64,000 nucleotides of DNA from positions 310,001 through 374,000 of the forward strand of contig VJWM01000135.1 of the NCBI GenBank assembly GCA_010909165.1, read 5' to 3'. The notes under the pieces were generated by a model. The model made no database searches. It was not told the DNA's origin and worked only from the letters and a program-made list of their open reading frames with translations. Shown here piece by piece: positions 1 through 11,542 of this stretch (position 1 is its first letter; each line of letters starts with the position of its first letter). The DNA comes from Anthoceros angustus (taxonomy: Eukaryota > Streptophyta > Anthocerotopsida > Anthocerotales > Anthocerotaceae). The translations under genes and the position numbers were made by a program.

Positions 1-2450
1 GCCTGGGAATGGAGGAGTCTAGAAGAAGGGCCCTTTGCGCCTGTAGATATTGCTTCTCCTGGAGAGAGGCTTGAAGGCCACGCATCCCTTCCCTAGAGAA
101 AGAGGAAAAAGAGGGCATGGCTTCCCTAGCCTCTGAGGAAAGGGAGTCCCTAGCCCGCCTCAGAGAGATCTGCAAGGGAAACTTTAAGGCCCCCTCCTCA
201 TCACTCGAGACGAAGGCTTCTAGAAGTCTTGCATTAAGAACCGAGAGGCCAAAATTGGGGCAGAGAGGACCCAACTCCCGAGGAAGGCCACCGGAGCCAA
301 AGCCTCTATGGCCCAGCAAACCAGTGCCTCCAAAGGCTCCTGGCAATGATGTTTGTTTCCGCACCAAGTCACTGTCGGCGCATTCGAAGGTGCCGGGACC
401 TATGATATCCCCAAGCGCTTGCATAACCTGCCTATCAAAATTTCTCAAGCTTGATAAAAAGGTCAGGGATGGACCAACCGTCCTGGTAAGATAACCTGGT
501 TGACGCGCGAAGCAGGAAGACAAAATACCAAACGCAACCTGAGGGTCCCCAATTTGTGAAAGGTCCCCAATGTGAGCCTTGTCTTCTTCCAAAGCCGCGT
601 CCACAAACCCTTGAATAAAGTCAGGGGGACCCAGCGGAATTCCAAGGACTCGAAGCCCTTGCGGAGAAATAATATCCCCCCCTGGATAGTGAAGAGAGGG
701 TGTATTGCTAGAAGGGGACCACACATTGCACTTATCAACCTTGACCCTTAATCCCATATGCGAGAGCTCCAAGGAGAAGAGATTAAAGACATCTCTCACC
801 TTGTCCCCTAGCCCGAGGATATGGGTATCGTTAGCGACGAATGGGAAAAGGCACTCACGAACTGCAAAGGCTGTGAAGGACAGCGCCTTGAAATGCGCCA
901 TGGCGAAGATGGCGCCCTCCAATGGATCCTCTTGCCTTGTGCCCGTCGTCGAGTGGAGAACCGAAACACCTTCCGTAGCTGGACCATGTTGATATATAGT
1001 AGAGATTGGACAGAGAACCGTAGAAGGAGCAAACAAATGGAATGAGGCCTGCCAAGTGCCCACCTGCGTCCCTGAGTTCCGAGAAAATGATAGCCCTGGA
1101 CACAGTGTTGAAGGCATTCTTGACATCCACGTGTAGGGCAACCCAATATGGGTGAGACTTGAGGACCGCCTAGATACCAAAGGCCGCATACTTACAACCG
1201 CCTAGAGTGGCAATCCCAAATTGGTGGGGGCAAAGGTGCTCCCGAAGTTGAATAGCAATGTTGCGGCTGATCAAGCGCAGGAACGCCTCCCTAACAGCAA
1301 CACGGTGCACCCTTGACGTAAGTTTCTCCAAAGCTAGTAACCTGCAAGCCCCCAAGACCTGGGAGATCCTGCGAGGAGCCTTGCCTTTGGCCACAGCCGC
1401 CGCCAGGATGAAAAGCTCTGAAAAACCACTAGAGGGATCCTCTGGGGAGAAATAATCGCGAAGGTGGTCATAAAGTGTCTCAGACAGGCCACTCAAGGAG
1501 AGACGGGGGGTAGTGGAGAGGGCCCGACCAAAGACCGCCCTGTCTAGACAAAAAGGCTCATCGGGCATGAAATCAAAGATATCCTGTGGAATGCTCTCAC
1601 TGGGGGCCGGATGAAGGGCACGGAGCGCGGCAATGGTGTCCTCGGAGGCCGGTGCCACTAGCTCCGAGTGCAGAGCCCTAGCAGCCCACGTGTACTCACC
1701 ATTCCGACCCAACATATGACACCTTCGGAGACGCGCCTTATTAGGGTCCGGACATACCTTATCGACCTTGGCCAACTCCAACCTAAATCTTGCCGCCAAA
1801 AGATCCTCCTCCTGTAGAGCCTCTCAATTCCCTGCCCGAAAGCGGCGGAGGCGGAAAGCCACCTCCCTATGGCATGAAGGGCCGCCCCTAGAGCGCTGAA
1901 GACACCACCTAGGAAGGAAAAGGAAAAGAGTCCAAGCAAGCAGTCCAATGGAAGGCGATACGCAAGGTGAACATCGTTGTGAAGACGCCTCAGGAGCCGC
2001 CAAAAAAGACGGGGGCCTGGGAAACGGGTGTGAAACAACACCAGCAAGTGGTCGCATTGCCTCCGAAGCCACTCCCAAGACTGAGGTTGCCGGAAGAGGG
2101 ATTGGGTGAGCCGCTATACCGGAAGAAGCAAGCCGCACTTGCGCCTCCCAAGTAGTCTTGTCGAAATCCTTGTGTTTGTGCTCGATGTGACATTTCACCC
2201 CCTTGAGCCCAGAGCAAAGTTGAGAGCAGACGGGATGTCCTCAGCAAATTGGGTGCCTCGCATCATATTGGGAGACTTGGAAAAGACATGGAGAAGACCC
2301 TGGAAAAGACCTTGCCCCGGAAATCACAATTCCAAACTTCGTATCCGCAGAAGATTCCGGGTGGGGTACAGTAACGGCCAAAGGAAAAATCAGAGAAGCT
2401 AGAAAAACCGAAGGTCATACATGTATAGAAGACCCTTGAGAACACCGCTT
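1..2450 (-). mobile_element. Decayed LINE-like non-LTR retrotransposon (reverse transcriptase)
   Basis: Minus-strand frames 1170-1799, 855-1130 and about 815-850 together read like a non-LTR reverse transcriptase, broken by frameshifts. Seen: a block ending HQFGIATLGG (fingers/palm entry), then VKNAFNTVSR (motif A with its Asp) and SFYGSLSNLYY, then FVANDTHI where active relatives carry ADD in the catalytic motif C. The first Asp of that pair is Asn, so the enzyme is dead even without the frameshifts. The 5' end lies to the right, near 2.2-2.4 kb, where a C2H2 finger followed by a KHKDFDKTTWEAQ stretch marks the N-terminus; in this copy the CPVC half of the finger is damaged. The 3' end runs off the left edge. 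Assignment to the LINE class is from RT motifs only; no poly(A) tail or target-site duplication is visible. Confidence 0.7.
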
Positions 2451-5252
2451 ACCGCTCCAAAACCCTTGAGAACACCACTCCCTGAACACCGCTCCAGCAC
2501 GGCTCCATATACCTCCTTAGCCAAGTATGAGTAGATAACAATTCCACAATTGATGAGTTAATAATAATTTGTTGAGCATTATTCCGAAGTGAGAATTCTT
2601 CTACACGAGATTACAATAATGGAAGTGTTGTGCTAAATTCTCATATAAAGAGATTTTGCACAATATTTAATTATAATATGTTAATCGAATTCTCATGTGA
2701 AGTGTTTTTCCACACTAGTTAATAATAATCTAACAGGCCTAATACTGCAAAGAGTTCAGGCGAGAGCTCACTTGCAAGAGTTAATGCAAATTCAGCATGC
2801 CGAATTCTTGAATGAGAGTTTTTACGAAAGAATTAACAATAGTTTGGTGGACCAGATTCCCACGTGTGTGCCAGTGCATCGTCAAACATAGAGATAACCA
2901 AGGGAGCTGCATAGTGCCCGAGAGGGATGACATACACCATATATACCATCATGTCAGGGCGGGTTCACCATGTCGCCGCTAGTCGTACATAGCTGTGCAT
3001 TGATATACATTGTATTAAACCAAGGTGACCAACTTGCCCATGCCAGGGGAATGGGAAAAGAGAGACCCCTAATCAAAGGGCACCATGAGATGAAATACTA
3101 CGTTCCATGAGGGTTGGTGACGACCCTTAATAAAAGTGCACCATGAGATGGAGTAGCGTTGGTAACATTTGCTGTCATCCAAAAATGACACATCTAAAAT
3201 ACATCATCCAAATATGGTACCTCGATAATCTTTCGGAAGATCTAAAAGACATACATTCTCAGCAGGATATGACTAGTCAACCTTAACGTCTTAGGCCACT
3301 CGGCCAAATCAGCTTGATAATATTAAAGTATGATACAAAGTTTGACAATATTAAAGTATGATACAAAGTTTGACAATGTCATATGTTATAAAGTCTTAGG
3401 CCACTCAAGGAGAGACGGGGTAGTGGAGAGGGCCGACCAAAGACCACTGCCTAGACAAAAAACTCATCGGGCATGAAATCAAAGATATCCTGTGGAATGC
3501 TCTCACTGGGGGCCGGATGAAGGGCACGGAGCGCGGCAATGGTGTCCTCGAGGCCGTGCCACTAGCTCCGAGGCAAGAGCCTCAGCAGCCCACGGTACTC
3601 ACCATTCCGACCCAACATATGACACCTTGAGCGCCAGGGGTCCGGACATACCTTATCGACCTTGGCCAACTCCAACCTAAATCTTGCCGCCAAAAGATCC
3701 TCCTCCTGTGAGCCTCTCACCCGCCTGGAAGCGGAGGCGGAAAGCCACCTCCCTATGGCATGAAGGGCCGCCCCTAGAGCCAAGACACCACCTAGGCTGA
3801 AAAGGAAAAGAGTCCAAGCAAGCCCAATGGAAGGCGATACGCAAGGTGAACATCATGAAGACGCCTCAGAGCCGCCAAAAAGACGTGGGAAACGTGTGAA
3901 ACAACACCAGCAAGTGGTCGCATTGCCTCAAGCCACTCCCAAGACCGAGGTTGGGAAGAGGGATTGGGTGAGCCGCTATCTGGAAGAAGCAAGCCGCACT
4001 TGCGCCTCCCAAGTAGTCTTGTCGAAATCCTTGTGTTTGTGCTCGATGTGACATTTCACCCCCTTGAGCCCAGAGCAAAGTTGAGAGCAGACCGGGCAGG
4101 GGATGTCCTTGACAGGCGCAAATTGGGTGGCCTGCATCATATTGGGGAGACTTGGAAAAAGACATGGAGAAGACCCTGGAAAAGACCTTGCCCCGGAAAT
4201 CACAATTCCAAACTGTAGATCCAGAAGATTAGGGTACAGAATACAAAGGAAAAATCAGAGAAGCTAGAAAAACCGAAGGTCATACATGTATAGAAGACCC
4301 TTGAGAACACCGCTCACCGCTCCAAAACCCTTGAGAACACCACTCTAACACCGCTCCAAAGACGGCTCCATATACCTCCCAGCCAAGTATGAGTAGATAA
4401 CAATTCCACAATTGATGAGTTAATAATAATTTGTTGAGCATTATTCAAGTGAGAATTCTTCTACACGAGATTACAATAATGGAAGTGTTGAAGCAAATTC
4501 TCATATAAAGAGATTTTGCACAATATTTAATTATAATATACAATTCTCATGTGAAGTGTTTTTCCACACTAGTTAATAATAATCTAACAGGCCTAATACT
4601 GCAAAGAGTTCAGGCGAGAGCTCACTTGCAAGAGTTAATGCAAATTCAAAGATGCGAATTCTTGAATGAGAGTTTTACGAAGAATTAACAATAGTTTGGT
4701 GGACCGATTCCCACGTGTGCAAAGGCATCGTCAAACATAGAGATAACCAAGGGAGCTACGTGCATAGTGCCCGAGAGGGATGACATACACCATATATACC
4801 ATCATGTCGTATGGTTCACCATGTCGCTAGTCGTATATATAGTCAGGCATTGATATACATTGTATTAAACCAAGGTGACCAACTTGCCCATGCCAGGGGA
4901 ATGGGAAAAGAGAGACCCTAATCAAAGGGCACCATGAGATGAAATACTGCCCATGAGGGTTGGTGGCGACCCTTAATAAAAGTGCACCATGAGATGGAGT
5001 AGCGTTGGTAACATTTGCTGTCATCCAAAAATGACACATCTAAAATACATCATCCAAATATGGTACCTCGATAATCTTTCGGAAGATCTAAAAGACATAC
5101 ATTCTCAGCAGGATATGACTAGTCAACCTTAACGTCTTAGGCCACTCGGCCAAATCAGCTTGATAATATTAAAGTATGATACAAAGTTTGACAATATTAA
5201 AGTATGATACAAAGTTTGACAATGTCATATGTTATAAAGTCTTAGGCCACTC
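1486..5252. repeat. 1.9-kb tandem duplication with 9-bp microhomology
   Basis: Unit A is 1486-3397 (1,912 bp) and unit B is 3398-5243 (1,846 bp). The 9-mer AGGCCACTC is found at the left edge (1486-1494), at the junction (3398-3406) and at the right edge (5244-5252), as expected if two distant copies of the 9-mer recombined. The left 1.6 kb of the units differ by numerous 1-10 base indels and small scrambled patches. The last 250 bp or so (3139-3397 against 4985-5243) look identical. Outside the LINE part each unit is AT-rich, without coding signal, and carries a short tandem repeat around TATGATACAAAGTTTGACAA. Confidence 0.85.
3398..4330 (-). mobile_element. Second copy of the LINE 5' half
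   Basis: This repeats 1486-2450 with many small indels. It includes the N-terminal zinc finger, here intact as CPVCSQLCSG followed by HIEHKH (minus-strand frame 3976-4203). It contains none of the palm motifs, because the duplication breakpoint lies 5' of them. It is non-coding debris created by the tandem duplication and not a separate insertion. Confidence 0.65.
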
Positions 5253-6031
5253 TGTCAAATCATTTTGATAATATTAAAGTATGATACAAAGTTTGACAAT
5301 GTAATATGTAGTAAGGAAGATGAATTGAATTTCTACTAATCAAATGAGTAATATTGATCACATCTTTAATCTTCTTGCAACCAAGATCTTGCATTCCCTA
5401 TGCACTCGTTCTTTGTTATCTTGTCCAATAGCAGCATTTTTCTAAGATCATCTGAAATAAAGACTTAACTAAGTATACTTAAAACCTTGATTCATAGATA
5501 CCTTAAATAATATATATGTTAGATACATATAAATTTATTAAGATTTTACGAAATAAAAATATGCAGGCCGATATTTTAAATCCATAAACCGGGTAGGTAC
5601 TAATGACATTGAAAAGAGTGTTAGCAGTGCAAAAGATGTTTTGAAGAAGACGTGTGATGTGTGACAGTGAGCAGTAGCGCATATGTATGTATCTAGTCCC
5701 GGGGAGTGTCCAGGGGATTAGGGGAACGTACGATGAGGCGCGTGCCGTATTTGTTTGAATTTCATAGTTTTGGCCGGTCCCGGGGCCCGGTCCAGGCCGC
5801 AGGAGCAAGAGAAGCTGGTGGTTGGGTGATAAGCCTGCAGAGCAGCCGCTGCGGCAGCAGAGAGGAGGAAGGAAGGAAGGAAGGAAGGAAGCATGTAGAG
5901 TGCGCGATCGCGAGCAGAGGCGAGCAGAGGCGAGCAGTGTAGAGAAGCCGGAGCAGCGGAAGCGGAGCGGGGAAGGCGTAATTCCATGGTGGGACGCGCC
6001 TGCTGTGGAGAGGCGGCTTGTGGAGCAGACC
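5253..6031. other. Intergenic: AT-rich, then GC-rich leader
   Basis: The first 450 bp are AT-rich with no coding frame. From about 5700 the sequence turns GC-rich, with a (GGAA)n run near 5867-5892 and three copies of a GCGAGCAGAG-like unit at 5909-5938. This probably forms the promoter and leader of the gene that starts at 6032. No clear TATA box was picked out. Confidence 0.4.
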
Positions 6032-7987
6032 ATGTGGGCTCGAAGCTTTGGCCACACCTTCCTCCTTCTCCTGCTCTCCCTCCTGCTGCAGAGCCCGGGC
6101 CACCGGGCCCTGGCCGCCTCCTGCGCCGCTGCCCATGTCCCGCCTTCCAGCTGCGTCGCCGGGCTGCAGCTCCAGCTCCAGCTCCAGGCCCCGCCGGCGG
6201 GCGCAGCGTGGGACAAGGGCGGGCTGGAGCTCCTGCAGGGCGTGTCGCTGGAGCACGGGAAGGCGGCGGCGGGTGCGGGATTCGGAGGGCGTAATGGGTG
6301 GGTGGGTGGCGGCGGCCAAGGGCAAAGGCAAGGGCAAGGGCAAGGGGGGATCAAGAAGAGCGTTGTGGGTGGGGGAATGCTGAGAGGCGGGCATTTGCTT
6401 CCGGTTTGCATGGAGCAGGCCCCGGCTGCGTACTACGGGCAGCTCATGCTCTTCTTCTGCGCCACCATCAGCAGCATGCTGGTGTTCATCTACTACACGG
6501 CCCCCGCGCAATTGCGCACGCAAATCTCCCGCCAGCAGCCGCCGAGGTCCCGGAAGGCGGGCCGGGCCGGGGCCCCGCTCATCGTGTGGCGCAGCAAGCA
6601 CGGGAGCCTGCAGGCGCAGGTGCAGGTGGTGAATGGCGGCGCTGGCGGCGGCGGCGGGGATGGGAAGTGGGTTTTTCCTTGGGCGGTGCTGTCGCGGCTC
6701 TTTGCTTCCTCTACCACTTCTTCCGTTTCTTCTTCTTCTTCTTCTTCTTCTTCTTCTTCTTCTTCGACTTCGTGTTCGGCTGTTGGGTCCTCGGAGGCGC
6801 AAGCTCCGGGATCCAAGACTGAAGCGCAGGAGAGGCCCCGGCCCGGCAGCGGGAATGGTAGGAAAGGTTCTTGGAAGGGGGCGGGGCGGGGCTCCGATAG
6901 GCAGGGACGTCAGGCTAGTCGTAGCAGTAGCGAGCCGGGTGGCGGTGGTTCCCCCACGCCCGCCTCCAGCTCCAGTGGTAGGCAGGCGGGGTCCGGTGGA
7001 GGGGGCGGGTCTGTGAAGCAGCCCAAGGAGTCGTTTAGGAAGGGCGGGCAGTCGAAGCGGGAGTTCTTGGTCCGGAGTAGCGCCCAGGAGCAGCTGCTGG
7101 TGGATGCTCACAAGGACAAGCAGAGGAAGCCTGCCCAGAGGAGGAGCCTCCGGGTGGAGGGCAGCCCGGAAGTGGGTACTACCTCTTCTCCCGATTTGCA
7201 CAAGCAAGAAATTGGGAGCAGCACTGGGACTGAAACTAGTACTAGCAGGAGCGGCAGGAACGGGAGGAGCGGCAGCAGCAGGGCGAGCAAGAGCGACAGC
7301 GCTTCGCCTTCCTCGGAATCTCCTGTAAGCAGCAGCAGCGGGGGATGGGCGGAGTGGGAGGGATGGGGAAAGGCAACAGTGCAGGGCGGGGCCACTGGGT
7401 GGTGGAACAGGAGCGGGATATGGGGTCCGCAGGATCTCAACTCCACCTCCTCCGCCACTGCCGCGTTCGGAAGAGCTGTTGCATTCGGGAGCCAGGGGCA
7501 TTGGACGCCGCCTGAGCCATTGTGGGGTGATGGGCACTGTAGCTTGCAGCCGTGGCTTCTCCGTGATTCATCGGTGACATCTTTTCTGGACTTGAGTTCC
7601 AGTCTAGGCAAGGAGCTCGCTTGCGAGGCCGCCGCCGGACCGGCTGGCTTTTCCAACTCGGTGGTGATCCAGGACATGGACAATCTGCCGTTAAAATGTA
7701 GAGCACGGCCGCGTTCGGTGGAGGGGGACACGGATTGGAGCAGCAGCCTGCCCTCCTCTCCGGGCTGCTTCAGTCCCTTCTCCTCCCCCAGGGCTGTGGG
7801 ATCCCGCAGGCTGGTGGGAGTGATCGGGCAGGGGCTGAACGGAAGCAACGGCGGGAATCCATACGCATGGGAGTGTGCAGAGCAAGTACCAGTACCCATA
7901 CAGTACTGTCCTCTTGCGGACTGCCCCTTACCCATACCCAAGGTCTCCTGCTCGCTCTGGTCCGACGATAGTCTGTTCGCTCCGTGA
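6032..7987 (+). CDS. Low-complexity protein with signal peptide and one membrane span
   Basis: A single-exon frame of 651 residues from ATG 6032. A longer upstream reading of the frame has no ATG, and this ATG opens directly on a typical signal peptide (MWARSFGHTFLLLLLSLLLQ), which is why I chose it. A Gly/Gln-rich stretch follows, then a second hydrophobic helix near residue 135 (LMLFFCATISSMLVFIYY). The rest is a long basic, Ser/Gly-rich tail with a poly-Ser run encoded by (TTC/TCT)n at about 6726-6765. Near the C-terminus there are less biased patches (SFLDLSSSLG, CSLWSDDSLF). I recognise no family. The opposite strand has a 591-residue proline-rich frame, but it lacks a signal peptide and any ordered segment and looks like a GC-rich shadow. 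A real gene is plausible; its function is unknown. Confidence 0.5.
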   Translation: MWARSFGHTFLLLLLSLLLQSPGHRALAASCAAAHVPPSSCVAGLQLQLQLQAPPAGAAWDKGGLELLQGVSLEHGKAAAGAGFGGRNGWVGGGGQGQRQGQGQGGIKKSVVGGGMLRGGHLLPVCMEQAPAAYYGQLMLFFCATISSMLVFIYYTAPAQLRTQISRQQPPRSRKAGRAGAPLIVWRSKHGSLQAQVQVVNGGAGGGGGDGKWVFPWAVLSRLFASSTTSSVSSSSSSSSSSSSSTSCSAVGSSEAQAPGSKTEAQERPRPGSGNGRKGSWKGAGRGSDRQGRQASRSSSEPGGGGSPTPASSSSGRQAGSGGGGGSVKQPKESFRKGGQSKREFLVRSSAQEQLLVDAHKDKQRKPAQRRSLRVEGSPEVGTTSSPDLHKQEIGSSTGTETSTSRSGRNGRSGSSRASKSDSASPSSESPVSSSSGGWAEWEGWGKATVQGGATGWWNRSGIWGPQDLNSTSSATAAFGRAVAFGSQGHWTPPEPLWGDGHCSLQPWLLRDSSVTSFLDLSSSLGKELACEAAAGPAGFSNSVVIQDMDNLPLKCRARPRSVEGDTDWSSSLPSSPGCFSPFSSPRAVGSRRLVGVIGQGLNGSNGGNPYAWECAEQVPVPIQYCPLADCPLPIPKVSCSLWSDDSLFAP

Positions 7988-10810
7988 CTTGCTGTTCTGA
8001 GCATACAAAGTGGTGGTGATGAATCATCCGAAGCGCTGCGTTGTTCTGTGCCAGCTTCATCTCCCATTTTTTTTCCTCCCCTCCCTGCAGTCTGCAGTGC
8101 CAGGTCCTGCGGTGGGAGTTGTGCAGTAATTGTGGACTAGGTGCATCCTTCCCCCGTCTTCTGCTTCCAGTGAGAACCGAAAAATGAAGATTCAAATCGC
8201 CTGGCGGAATATTGTCAACCTGCTTTGGCTGTATCCTCTGCGCGCATCGTTGCGCTTTCCCTGTACAGTACGTGCCCCTGGCCGCCGGTAGTGCCTGCTC
8301 TGACGCTTGCTCGCCCAGTATAGCTGTCCACATGGCATGCTCCATAAAATGTCCCGGGAACATCGCGACCTGACGACGTCACCGATGTCGCATACGGGGC
8401 GGCTTTAACCATCGAGGGTCCCGCTGCAGCTGCAAGCTTGCAAGCTGCAAGCTTCAAGCTGCAGGGGGGGGGCCCAGGCCTTATCCTGAGGACACCAGCA
8501 GGGGCGGGCCAAATCCGACTTTCGCGACCCTGTGGATGACCTGGCGGTGGAACTGATGTGCGCCATACGGGCAGGAGCTTGCATGCCTTGCAGTTCTGAT
8601 GAGAGATTCTGTTCGGGGATATGGGAGGGGGCAACGTGAACTCTTTAAACTCACCTGCAGGGCCTTTGGTCCAGTGGCACGATCCCTTGCGTAGAGAGAG
8701 AGAACGTGGGTTCGATTCTCGCATTGCCCCTAGGGATTGCATGTCATCTACGATCTATTTTCCGGGGGAGCCAAACCAAACCAAACCAGAAGTTGCTGCC
8801 AACTAAAACACATCACCCCAAACATGACCCCGGGGCCTTCAAGGAGTGACATCCAGACAGGAGATAAACGCGCCTGCTCACTGACCGATGCACCGTGCTG
8901 CCGGCATCCTCTCTCCCTTCCCGGCGACCAACCCTACGGCAACTGGTTCTCTCTTCGGTGTTCCACGGCTATGTCCTGCTCCATGCCCATGTCCCATGCC
9001 TCCATCGCTGTACTAAGCAGTGGGGCCCACCATCCGGCCACTTTGTCCATCCTCTAAACAAGTCTATGCCACGGCATGGTGGCCTAAGTGGGGGGCGTGG
9101 GATGTGGAAGATGTAAAAAATAAAAAAAGAATAAATTGAAACTTTCTTCTTCTTTTTTTGGAAAAAGAGACTAAATAATAGCTTTATTAATGTATACTAA
9201 GGATGGAAAAACTATCATAGACAGAGATAATATAGCGTAAAATAAGTAAAAAGTAGAGTTCATATACGCACGTTTGAACAAAAGAGACAGTCATTGTTTG
9301 AGATAAGAGAAAAAAAGAGGAAAAAATTAATAAGAAGTCCAACAATGCTTGGGCTTGATCAAGAAGCTCAGAAAGACAAACCAAAAAACTTAGGGATATG
9401 AAAAAAAAACTACCACACTAGAAAAAAAAGAGTATATCAAACTTGAGTGTTAGCATAAACAGGACAATAGAATGGGAAATGCAAATCAAGTCCAGGGGTG
9501 TAGAGAACATAGGGAAAGAAAAATTTATTATAAAAAAGAGATGGGAAAAACCCATCCACCCCAAAAACAAAAGGGGGAAAAACCCAACGAAGGGCAACAT
9601 GCCAGAGGGACTAACCCTCACGATCACGCATTTCAAAACTACCAACCACCCGAAGAACTTCGTGGTCAGGGATGTGAAAAGGCCTACTTACCACCGGTGT
9701 CGAAGAAGCTGCATCTCCTCTCCCGTGCTCGCTGTCGTTCTATACACTGCGTTAGCTAACAGGGTGTAGAGAACATAGCTTGCAAATATAAAACTTACAA
9801 ATACGTTCCACGAGTTAACATAAAACTCCGCCTACTTACCACCATTGGAGAGAGTGTTGGAAACTTCGACTTCATAGCAATGAGTTTAGGTTAGAAACGA
9901 AAGTGGAAACTCATACAGATTATAACTTAATCCACGTGGCGTGGCGGGAGCCATGGGGCATCGCGACTACTTAGGGCACAGGAAATGGGGCATGGGACAT
10001 GGAGGATCGCGACGACGTGGGCATCGGAAAGCTATGCCATGGGCTTGTTGTCGAGCCCACATAGACATCGGAACGGAGGCCGCCCGTCTTGGGCGAATGG
10101 TGGGCCCCACTGCTAAGTGGGCGGCCGCACTGAGTTTGCAAGGAGCTCCTTGATGCATACCTGCTTCTCTGTCTCCTTGGGCGGGCCCCCTTGATGTGCG
10201 TCTAGGGGGCAACCCCACTATGGTTGCTTGCTCGAGGGGGCGCGCCGGTTTGGAAGTGTAAGACCTGAGGGCCGGCGTCAGACTTTAAGGGGCCGGTTTG
10301 CATGTGTAAGACCTTGACCTGGAGAGAAGCTTTCTAAACAAGTTCATTGAAGGCCGGTTCCTAAGTGTGCGACCTTGACCTTGAGGGCCTTGAGACCTTG
10401 AAGCGTGAAACATTTTGACACCTTCGACCTTCTGAGACCTTCAGGCGTGAAACCTCTGTGCACTGCACTCAGCGAAAAACTGATATATTCCACCTTGGAG
10501 ATCAGACTGACAAGTAACTTCCACATGAGATCATCAGACTGACAAGGAACTTCCACTTGATGATCACCAGAGATCACAGTTAGTTACTGACAAGTAACTT
10601 CCGCTTGATCAGATCACAGTTATTCTAGATTCGAAACACATTCGCCTTCATTAGGCAACGGTAATGTCTAAAGTGCACAGTACAATTTCAAGCGACAGTA
10701 GACATACTGTATGTATGTACCTCGTCCCTAATGACAGATGGCTCCAAGACCCTACCATCAGCAAAGATACTACTGTAAGACCTGGAAAAGCTGTCAGCGA
10801 TGGAAAACAA
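7988..10810. other. Gene-free stretch with repeats
   Basis: Apart from the SINE candidate I see no gene. 9100-9900 is AT-rich. The 10370-10450 stretch repeats GACCTTGA/GACCTTC motifs. At 10505-10620 a unit containing CTGACAAGTAACTTCC occurs three times, each followed by a TGATCA-like patch. Confidence 0.4.
8658..8790 (+). mobile_element. tRNA-like SINE candidate
   Basis: An internal pol III promoter is visible: A box TGGTCCAGTGG at 8667-8677 and B box GGTTCGATTCT at 8709-8719. The T-arm can form with wobble pairs, but only about four acceptor pairs fit and there is no clean anticodon arm, so it is not a working tRNA gene. It is followed by an unrelated body and a short (CCAAA)n tail at 8771-8788, the arrangement of plant tRNA-derived SINEs. 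Only one copy lies in the window, so its mobility is inferred. Confidence 0.45.
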
Positions 10811-11542
10811 TCAGCACGCCACAGGGGCCGCCCACGTTGGTTGTGTAGCTTCCTTTTCCACATTTTCAATCCATGCCCAGACATGCTCAAGAAATGTTTT
10901 ATTTTGAGGCCGATCCTTCCTTCTCACGTATGTTGCAGCCTCCTTGTGAGTATACGCGTCAAGATGAGGTACATGAGCCATACCTGGAGCGTAATGAGGA
11001 TCAGCAAAATAGACCTGTGCCTCAAACATCGGGGAGCTGATAACCCGTGAAACTCCGACATCTGGTTGCAGGTCAGAGACTATAATAGGAGAACGTACAT
11101 AATGCCCCTTCCCAATACCTTCCAACTCATCCAGTTTCCGCAAGGCAACAGAGTCTACCTCATACAGTTCTCCCCGCACTCTGCAACCTTTGGCAGGGAT
11201 GTTCAGCAGGAACGGAACCTGGAAGGGGCCACATACTAGAGGAAACTGGTCCTTCGTGAAGGCAGCGCCCAGAAACCGTGCATGACCAGATGCCATTTGT
11301 TCCTCCATGAGCCAATGATTGCCGAATCCTTGCTTCAAAGTTCCATACACAAAGGCCACACAGCAAGATGGTGACACGAGCCTTCCCCCTTGCATCCTCG
11401 ATGATATCAAGGGCCTTGCAACCCAGTCTTCCATCCTATTCTCCTTCTCCTCCTGCTGCATGGAACTCTCCTCTCGTCCACAAGCAGTGCAGCTCGTCAG
11501 CAGCCTTTCAGCATGTGACGATGGAGAGCCATCACACGCCAT
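10811..11542 (-). CDS. Gamma-glutamylamine cyclotransferase-like (AIG2/GGCT fold) protein
   Basis: A complete intronless frame of 243 residues from an ATG at 11542. The cyclotransferase signature VYGTLKQGFGNH lies near residue 65, followed by GELYEVD and LDELEGIGKGHY, which holds the glutamate that acts as the catalytic base in this fold. Family members release 5-oxoproline from gamma-glutamyl amines or peptides; the plant versions are often named AIG2-like. The fold needs only about 150 residues, so the first 60 and last 35 residues are extensions; internal ATGs in the N-terminal part could be the true start. The gene is separated from the APX promoter on the other strand by about 1.2 kb. 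The fold call is strong; the exact substrate is not known. Confidence 0.8.
   Translation of the reverse strand: MACDGSPSSHAERLLTSCTACGREESSMQQEEKENRMEDWVARPLISSRMQGGRLVSPSCCVAFVYGTLKQGFGNHWLMEEQMASGHARFLGAAFTKDQFPLVCGPFQVPFLLNIPAKGCRVRGELYEVDSVALRKLDELEGIGKGHYVRSPIIVSDLQPDVGVSRVISSPMFEAQVYFADPHYAPGMAHVPHLDAYTHKEAATYVRRKDRPQNKTFLEHVWAWIENVEKEATQPTWAAPVAC

Noticed and set aside
5762-7537. 591-residue minus-strand frame rich in proline and arginine
   Set aside because: It is antisense to the signal-peptide protein, follows GC-rich composition and has no ordered domain.
8658-8731. A functional tRNA gene
   Set aside because: Acceptor stem has only about four pairs and there is no proper anticodon arm.
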